DNA of 64,000 nucleotides. It comes from Gigaspora margarita (lineage: Eukaryota; Glomeromycota; Glomeromycetes; Diversisporales; Gigasporaceae). The notes under the pieces are model-generated. The model was not told where the DNA came from, searched no databases, and saw nothing but the letters and a program-made list of their open reading frames with translations. The stretch's first letter is position 1. Each line of letters opens with the position of its first letter. The translations under genes were made by a program, and so were the position numbers. The stretch is taken from NCBI GenBank assembly GCA_009809945.1, contig WTPW01001599.1, positions 87,631 through 151,630 on the forward strand, given 5' to 3'. This document shows, piece after piece, positions 57,050-64,000 of the stretch.

Positions 57050-58000
57050 TATTATTTACTATTATATTGGTTTAGTGTTTATGATTATATTAGATTAGTA
57101 TTTTACTATTATATCGGCTAATGATTTACTGAATTTTTTGATATTAAAATGTATGATGCAAATGTTGTTTTAAATACTTTTTGAAATAAATATGTAATAC
57201 ATAAAAACAAATTAAAGTTATATAGTAAAATTCGATTGATGATTGAAATTCAAATTAAGTCAATGATCAGAACTCAAATTAAGGTTATGCAGCAAATTTA
57301 ATCGATTTGATCACTAAAAAATCAATAATTTTTCCTGTAATATAAATATAATTTAAATAATGATTTAGCCAGTTTCTTTTTTCTAAAACATGTAAATTCT
57401 TTTCTTTCCAAAATGCTTCAATATCTTCTTTTTTTTCTTTTTCTGAATGAAGGCATATATAATTCAAATACATACAAATATTACAAAAATGATATACCAA
57501 ATATAGTAATATTATGAACACAGAAAGACTATCGAAGATACATACAGAATTCTTCAAAAATTTTGACTTTACTAATCGTCGAATACCTTCTCAAGCGAAA
57601 ACTTTAGAGAAAGTTAAACACAAAAATTTTAACAAAGTAATACGTTTTGTATATGGATTGGAGCAGAATTCTTTAAACACTTGTGACTTATATTGTATAA
57701 ACATTTCTAATGAAACAAAGTTTTTTGGAAATTTAAAGATAAACGTGCCAAAGCCATAATAAAAAAACTATTTTCAACTATGCGAGCGATATTAAACAAA
57801 ATACACATGCAGTCAAAGAAGTCAAAGAGAAACATGATAAAGACAATAACAAGAAAAGAAATGAGGGTGATATTCTACAAAAAAATATACTGGTATGCTA
57901 AAATAAACATATTAAATGAAAAAAATTTCTTTCTTACATTTTTTAATATACATGTTTATTTTTTTTTATTTAACTAAATATATTATAGTGATATACTAAT
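57050..58000. other. Spacer with small unsupported frames
   Basis: An 81-codon frame on the plus strand (57514-57759, MNTERLSKIHTEFFKNFDFT) has a more protein-like residue mix than the other short frames, including NRRIPSQAKTLEKVKHKNF, and is followed at 57780-57977 by a Lys-rich frame. I recognise neither. They could be exons of one unknown gene, but no convincing intron joins them. Confidence 0.35.
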
Positions 58001-58089
58001 ATATATTATATCATCCAGGCTAATGTTGATTATCTTTTTTGGCTATTCAGAATTATTATTCTTAAATCATATTATATACAGCACATTAC

Positions 58090-58930
58090 CTTGAAACAAT
58101 CAGCTGCATGAATAGGAATTGTCAAAGATTTGGCATTGTTTTTTATTTATTTATCTAAGATCAAGAAAACAATACCACAATCACATGCATATCGTTCAAG
58201 CAAATAAAAGTAAATTGTTTTAATGTAACCAATTATTTAATTAATGATATTAAGTGATACAATATTAATATAAATTGTGTATTATATCGGCTACATGAAT
58301 AGGAATTGTCAAAGATTTGGCATTGTTTTTTATTTATTTATCTAAGATCAAGAAAACAATGCTCCAATCACATGCATACTATTCAAGCAAATAAAGGTAA
58401 ATTGGTTTAATGTAATCAATTATTTAATTAATAATATTAATATAAATTGTGCATTGTTTGTTTATTCCTTATTGTTTAACAATGAACACCTAATCTGAAA
58501 ATTGAAAAGTTCATTTGCATATTTTTCTAATAAGAAATTTTTTAATTGGTTCAATAGGTATATCGTTTAATTGAAAGGTAAATAATTTTTTAATGTAAAC
58601 AATTATTTAATTATTGATATTATAATGATATTAATATAATTTTTATATTGTCCAATTTTCATTTGAGTATTATGTTGATAACATATCGTTTAAATGAAAG
58701 GTAAATTATTTTAATGTAATCATTTATTTAATTATTGATATTACTTCGATAGTAATATTTATAATCAATTTTTATCTGAGGCTGAAGATAATACATATGA
58801 CAATCAAGTCGATCATATATCGATTAAGTGAAAGATAAATGAAAGATGTATTGTTTTAATGTAATCATTTATTTAATTAATGTTATTATAATGATATTAA
58901 TATTTGTTCAAACGAAAGGTATTATTAGAA
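58090..58930. repeat. Direct repeats upstream of the 59265 gene
   Basis: TGAATAGGAATTGTCAAAGA at about 58110 and 58294 starts two copies of a 184-bp unit, very similar. Its last part (TTTAATGTAATCATTTATTT AATTA, then GATATTATAATG) recurs more loosely near 58590, 58715 and 58860, each time after ATATCGTTTAA-type sequence. Such arrays occur as subterminal repeats of CACTA elements or in promoters; the choice is open. Confidence 0.65.
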
Positions 58931-59097
58931 AATTTAATTCAATACCAGAAAAAAATAAGACAATACAGAATATTACCATATAGCCCCGAAATTATAAAAA
59001 GGATAGTATCATTCCCAAGAATTTTCTTCATTATTTTCAATTCAATATTAAATTAATATTTTATATATACACATACATATATACACACACACATACA

Positions 59098-59262
59098 TCA
59101 ATTCTCTCTTATTTTCTTTCTCTCTCATTTTTTTTCTCTCTTATTTTCTTTCTCTCTTATTTTCTTTCTTTCTCATTTTCCTTCGCTTTTGTTTTCTTTC
59201 TTTTTTGATTTTTTTTCTTTTTCATTTTTTTTCTCTCTCGTTTCTCCATCTCTCTTCATAAA
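59098..59262 (+). promoter_or_regulatory. Polypyrimidine leader before the 59265 gene
   Basis: About 160 bases are almost entirely C and T (CTCTCTTATTTTCTTTCTCT and similar), ending just before the ATG at 59265. Such CT-rich stretches often mark transcription starts in fungal promoters; a simple repeat without role is equally possible. Confidence 0.35.
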
Positions 59263-59264
59263 AA

Positions 59265-61340
59265 ATGGGTAAAGAAAAGAAAATCTCCAAAGCCAAAAGC
59301 AGCAAGATGGCTCAAAAGAGGTCAAAAAAATATAAGAAACAAAAATGTAAGATTTATGATAGGCCAATATAGTAATTTATCATCATTAATTAATTATAAA
59401 CTTTATATTTTTAGTGGATGCAGAGTTGATATCCATAGTGGTTGCAGCTGCAATCGCTGCTATCCAAGGCAAAGCAAAAAAGAAAAAGACCAAAATACTG
59501 AGCCCAAGTACTACTAGTAGTGCAAGCACTACTAGTAGTGACGATGAAAGTGGAAGAGGTAGAAGGTCTAGGACCAGTAGCAGAAGTTCGACGAGAAGTA
59601 GCAGCAAGAGAAGTTCTAGTAGTTCATCTAGTGGCAGGCTACTGAGTCCATTAACTAGAGAACAATCATCCCATCTTTGGGTAAATATATTATAATCATT
59701 CTCTTTTTTTTTGTTTTTTATTTATCTTTTTTTTTTGTTTTATAGGACGAAATTAAAGTGTTAATTGAGGGCGATCAATTAATGTTCCAAAAACTGGATC
59801 TGGCAAAAAAATGGAAATTGCAAAAAAAAAACATTAGAAAAAAGTTAATACTGGTGATTACCAAGAAGTTGCCTGGATACCGGCAACACTCAGGCACGAT
59901 TGAAAAAATATTAAAGCAACACCATAAGATGAAAAGACGCACTGCTACAATAAATGCTAATAATGCGTTAAAGGCCCATAATTATGCCTTAGTTGGTAGA
60001 AATAGCAAAGTGAATGAGGTAAGAATAATATAAAGTTTGTTTTTGTATAAATTATATTTAAACTAGTATTTTTTATTATTGTTTTTTTTATAAAATAATT
60101 GGAAGAGGAAAAGGAGGCATAGAGGTTTGGCATTTTTGATCAAATCTGGAAATGAAAGAATAAGGCGCTATTCCCAGGATAATTTGAAGTTGCTGATGAC
60201 AAACAAAGGTGGTAATGTGTACCATTCGGTCGAGAAATAGGTTACCAATGAAGAGGTAGAGAGAGGGAAGAAGTTGGTTTGTATCGATAAAAGGTCGTGT
60301 GGGTCCCATATAAGTATATTATTCTCAAAAATGTATATATTGTAATATTGGCTAATTTAATCCTATAATTTGAGTTAATATATTTCAATAATGATATTCT
60401 TATTATGTCTAATATATATTATCTAGATAAAACGGTTGTTCAATAAGAGAATAGATCTGTATGTCAAATGGCTTCAGCCAAAAAATAAAAAATGTTTGAA
60501 CAGCACTATGACAATCATGTTGATAATAAAAGTGTACTGCTACTAAATTGTCCAAGTTGGGCATTATCCAATAATACCCATAGAAGATATAATATACTGG
60601 ATCACGGGTTTGATGCTAACTTTTTCAGTGGAGATGAGGACCCACAAAAAAGAAGAAAAAAAACAAAAAAAAAGAAAAAAAGAAAAAGAAGTTATATCTG
60701 GGAGGCTAAGAGTAAGGAACACTCTGGTGGTTCGAAAAGAAAAAGAAGTCAGGCTAATACCAATGAGAATGAGAGTGAAGATGGATCGAGAACGAAAAAA
60801 AGTAGAAAAAGTAGTGGTCATATAAAACCAACGAAAGTACCAATAAGTAGTGAATCATCACTTCCAAGTCCTATAGCAGCATTAACATCATCGGTGGCTG
60901 CACTAAAAACTGCATTAAAGAGATAAACAGCAGAAGCAACGACAACATTAACAATAGCAACAGCATCAACATCAAAAGCAGCAACATCAAAAGCAGCAAC
61001 AAAAGCAACAGGAGCAACAACAGCAACAAAAGGAGGAACAACTGAAGATTCTACTTCGAAGGGTAGTAGAGATCAATACCTAGAAATTACAACTCCAGAA
61101 GAGACTGGCGTTGAGGAGGGTGAGGGTGATAAGGGTGATGAAGGTGATGATAGTGAAATAGAAGTTGAAGAAGGGAGTGTGAATAAGAAAATGAGTGCAA
61201 GAATAGAAAGGGAGCGAGAAAGTAGAAAATGAAAGAGGGAACAGGTGAATAAGAGTAAGGCGGTAGAAAAGGGTGATGATAAAGCACCAAAGAGAGAGAA
61301 AAAAGATAATATATTATTATTATTTTATTTTATTTTTTAT
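59265..61340 (+). pseudogene. Multi-exon Ser/Lys/Arg-rich protein of unknown family
   Basis: Exons: 59265-59346, 59415-59680, 59746-60018, about 60108-60309, then about 60425 onward. Introns 59347-59414 (68 bp) and 59681-59745 (65 bp) have GT...TTAG/ATAG ends and keep frame. The protein starts MGKEKKISKAKSSKM, has a Ser/Arg/Thr-rich stretch in exon 2, a basic helical domain in exon 3 (LAKKWKLQKKNIRKKL, LPGYRQHSGTIEKILKQHHK), and in the last exon HVDNKSVLLLNCPSWALSNN followed by basic, Ala/Thr-rich and acidic tracts to about 61310. Exons 1-3 are intact. Exon 4 (protein-like VPFGREIGYQ, KVVWVPYK) has six stops and the last exon four, at apparent Gln, Trp or Arg codons. Probably nuclear by composition. 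No family recognised; may be a repeat-family gene or second gene of a transposon. Confidence 0.6.
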
Positions 61341-61429
61341 TTTATTTTAATAAATTTAATAAATAATAAGTTCAAGAAATATACAATCGGAAAATTTAAC
61401 ATAAATATCAGCTACATCAGCAAATTTAT

Positions 61430-61580
61430 ATGTGCGAAATATTTCGAAAGAAATTGCGTTATGAAATTTCTTTCAAAATATTTCGAAATTTTTATTGCGA
61501 AATATTTCAAATTTTGAAATTTTCGAAATATTTCGAAAGAATTTCGAAATATTTTGAAATAAAAATTTCGAAATATTGCG
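61430..61580. repeat. TTCGAA palindrome cluster
   Basis: AAATATTTCGAAA and its variants occur about eight times in either orientation (the centre TTCGAA is a palindrome), giving several possible hairpins. Follows the last exon of the 59265 gene. Could act as a transcription end by structure, but that is a guess. Confidence 0.7.
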
Positions 61581-61699
61581 AAAATATTAAGTAATATTCA
61601 AAAATACAAAATAATATTAAATAATTTCTAAATAATGTACTGTCACCTACACCAAAGTGGCCCTATCAATACTTTCTTTCAATAACCTGCTATCTTTTT

Positions 61700-61992
61700 G
61701 AAACAAATGATCATGTTCCGGGTACATTTGAACCAACCCAGGATCAAATGATCCAATTCCGGGTCATCTGAATCAACCCGGGTTCAAATGATACCATTTC
61801 TGGTTTATTTGAGATTCAAATAATTATCAACCTGTTCAAATAATATCATTTCGAGTTATTTGAACCCAACTTGGGATTAAATGATCCAAACTGGGATCAT
61901 TTGTGGTTCAAATGTTCCTATTTCTTCAGGTTCATTTGACTCAACCCGGGTTCAAATGATCACATTCCGGGTACATTTAAATCATCATTGCT
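61700..61992. repeat. About 42-bp tandem repeat, seven units
   Basis: Units begin CAAATGATC and contain TTCCGGGT, CATTTGAA and CAACCCGGGTT; seven imperfect copies of 30-52 bp. CATTTGAACC and GGGTTCAAATG are inverse of each other within a unit, so each unit can fold. Confidence 0.8.
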
Positions 61993-62135
61993 TTAAATGA
62001 TAAATTTTGAATAATATTAACATAATTTGCTAAATATAAATATATTTTAGAATTTTCGCAATATTTCAAAAACAATTAAAAATAAAATTCAATTAGACAA
62101 GGAATGAATACGCATAAAAATTTTAATAATAAACC

Positions 62136-63297
62136 TTTTTTTTTTTTTTTTTTTTTTTTTTTCTACTTAGGCAGTTTCGCCAGTACTTTATTAAGATACT
62201 TAGTATATTGCTACAGTAATACACTTGTTTACTCCTAATTTGCAAGTCTGACATCATCCGGCTGCCATCATTAGATGGTGCCCAAATGCAACCTACCGCA
62301 CTAATTTGAAGACTAATCTAAAAACTAGAGGCTATGTTAAACTAGCCTAAGTGCCACACCAAAATGGCTTCTTCTCTCCTTCGTATTCCTTTACGAACAA
62401 GGAATTTTATAAGGACAAAATAAGGAGAGGGGTAAAGAAAAAAAAACACAAGCCAAGAAAACGAGAAATAGAAAAAATAAAAGAAAAACAAGTATAACAA
62501 AGAATGGAAGGGAAAACAAAAAAGAAAAAAAACCACATGGTCTAACACGAAGGCTAGTCTAACAAAAAAACAAAACAAAACAAAAAGAAGAAAAAGAGTA
62601 CACTATTATAACCCGTGCCAGGTTAGTAAAAATTATATGACAAATGCGACTATTGTATATCTCTATTTTAAAGCTTCGCCTTAATTTATATCGACTTCCG
62701 ACCTGACATCCAACCTCGGATATCCCTTGACTATCGAACGTAGCACCATCATAAAGAGTAGCCCAATCCGAATGTAGCAGAGTCATAAAGAGTAGCACCG
62801 ATACCATATCCGTAAACAAACACGTCACGTGGTCGCATCCTACTGGGTCTGTCCGAGTTTGGAAATGTAAACAATGCCGATCTTCTGATGGGGGTATACC
62901 AAATCGCCACTTTTTGTCGAAAATTTTGGGAAGACGGCAAGAAAGCGGGAGAAGTGAAAAAAGAGAAATCACTTGTACGAAATTTACAGGAGTGTGTGGT
63001 CAGAAAACTCATTTTTTTGCTGTTCTCCTTCATTTTTCGCAGGTTACTTCGTCAACGAAGAAATTTTTTGTCTCTCTACCAAAATTTCGTATTTACTAAA
63101 GCGCCGTCTGCTTTTTCACTCATTCTTCTAACGTTGCTTCTGGCTTGCGTGCCGAATATAACAAAGGAGTCCCCTAGAGTAAAGTTAACCTTTGTAAAAA
63201 CCGTAGGTCCTGCGATACTTCAACGCTCCAACAAAAAACTTTTTGTTTTCTTCCGTTAAAAATTTGGTCCAAGTGATCGTCGGAAAGAGTTGTTTTG
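62136..63297 (-). mobile_element. Poly(A)-tailed retroposon of unknown source
   Basis: A 27-base T run (62136-62162) at the left is the poly(A) tail of a minus-strand insert. ATAAACC just before it (62129-62135) recurs at 63298-63304, in both cases followed by T's, so the target duplication is 7 bp or up to about 14. The body is clearly less AT-rich than its flanks, especially 62640-63260. Minus-strand frames at 62749-63033 and 62559-62972 overlap in different frames and contain near-duplicate YDSATF and YDGATF segments. I recognise no domain. It may be a processed mRNA copy or an unusual SINE. Confidence 0.6.
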
Positions 63298-63304
63298 ATA
63301 AACC

Positions 63305-64000
63305 TTTTTTTATTTACATCTAATAATCCATATTAGCATGTGTATTAATTGAAAAAACTCAATTACAAATTAAAAATCAGGAATGCATTTACTAAACAAA
63401 AAGAATAATGTACAATATGCATTTACTATATATGGTCATTTGGTTTTCAAAGTGTCGATTAAAATATTCACTAATCTAAATATAGATTTAATTTAAAAAT
63501 GGAGCTAAAGCTTCTAAAGCAATCGTCGTGAGCTGTTTTATCAATCGATAACTATTTAAAAATCTAAATATAAATGTAATTCAAGTAATTTAAATTTAAT
63601 AACAATAAAATTATCAAATATTTCGAATGGGCTTTTCTATATATCTCTGGCCAGAGATATATAACTTATATATCTCTGGCCTATTGACCAATCAAAATAA
63701 GTGAAAGTCACATGACCCACTTTTTCGAATCATTAAGTGATTGGAAGAGTTTGTGTAATCTGGAATCCGACCACACTTTATTAACTTGGTCGATTAAAAA
63801 ACTTTGAATCTTAAAATTACCAGTACACAAGCCAAACGATTTTATATATTTATTACTTACATTTATTTCATATTTAATTTATTATAATAATTTACAAATA
63901 GTATTCTAAATCCACACTTACATAATCTTGTGCTACTATACTAAACCCGGATAACTACTATCTCTTATACTAATCCCGCGCTTTTTTTTTTATTTAAGTT
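63305..64000. other. AT-rich end region with a 26-bp perfect palindrome
   Basis: A perfect palindrome lies at 63638-63663 (TATATATCTCTGG and its complement), followed at once by a third TATATATCTCTGGCC. TATTGACCAATCAAAATAAG, common next to MITE ends here, follows. This may be one end of a TIR element cut by the window. No gene was seen. Confidence 0.5.

Noticed and set aside
59386..59607. Leu-rich minus-strand frame opposite exon 2
   Set aside because: It is the shadow of the Ser-rich coding exon on the plus strand.
62888..63259. 123-codon plus-strand frame
   Set aside because: It runs against the direction of the poly(A)-tailed insert and has no known motif.

Overview
The window is very AT-rich, repeat-dominated eukaryotic DNA. 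Short GT-AG introns (65-68 bp), poly(A)-tailed retroposons and the set of elements present (LINE with endonuclease/RT/RNase H, Ty3-type LTR element, CACTA TNP2-like transposase, a Polinton/F54H12.3-like integrase, a degraded RNase H/tyrosine-recombinase retroelement, SPRY gene fragment) are what I would expect of an arbuscular mycorrhizal fungus (Glomeromycotina, Rhizophagus-like). That assignment is inference from remembered protein families, not a database match. No clearly intact host gene was found.

Layout. 1-5040: old diverged tandem repeats carrying two TIR elements. 5041-21117: a 16 kb locus built on a 22-bp satellite made of two perfect palindromes (AAAGTAGCTACTTT + AGATATCT). It holds five ~250-285 bp AT-rich modules in strictly alternating orientation, three foldback transposons and one 8.86 kb LINE (minus strand, 12-bp target duplication, itself carrying a hAT-type MITE). 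21118-25125: a tRNA-headed retroposon, MITEs and a 1.25 kb TIR element holding three tandem foldback units. 25126-39873: one Ty3-type LTR retrotransposon, broken by five insertions: a 2.25 kb TIR element with a captured SPRY gene fragment inside the 5' LTR, three MITEs, and a 2.36 kb TIR element that holds the 465-base assembly gap. 39874-49440: foldback repeats, a coiled-coil ORF divergent from an integrase, a second copy of the large foldback family, a decayed RNase H/recombinase retroelement, and a ~1 kb SINE-like retroposon. 49441-53663: Tigger-like MITE clusters, a 233-bp satellite, and two nested MULE-like elements with perfect 9-bp target duplications. 53986-57049: a nearly complete CACTA-type transposase (minus). 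59265-61340: a multi-exon Ser/Lys/Arg-rich gene (plus). 61430-64000: short tandem repeats and a 1.16 kb poly(A)-tailed retroposon of unknown source.

Two themes connect the window. First, transposons with unrelated ends and different target-site rules share the same internal sequence cores, folded as long inverted repeats. Second, every sizeable ORF is broken mainly by stops at Trp, Gln or Arg positions, i.e. C-to-T or G-to-A changes, which points to cytosine deamination or RIP-like mutation. These sequences work as a layered transposon graveyard rather than a pathway; some insertion orders can be read (satellite, then LINE, then hAT MITE; Ty3, then TIR elements, then MITEs).
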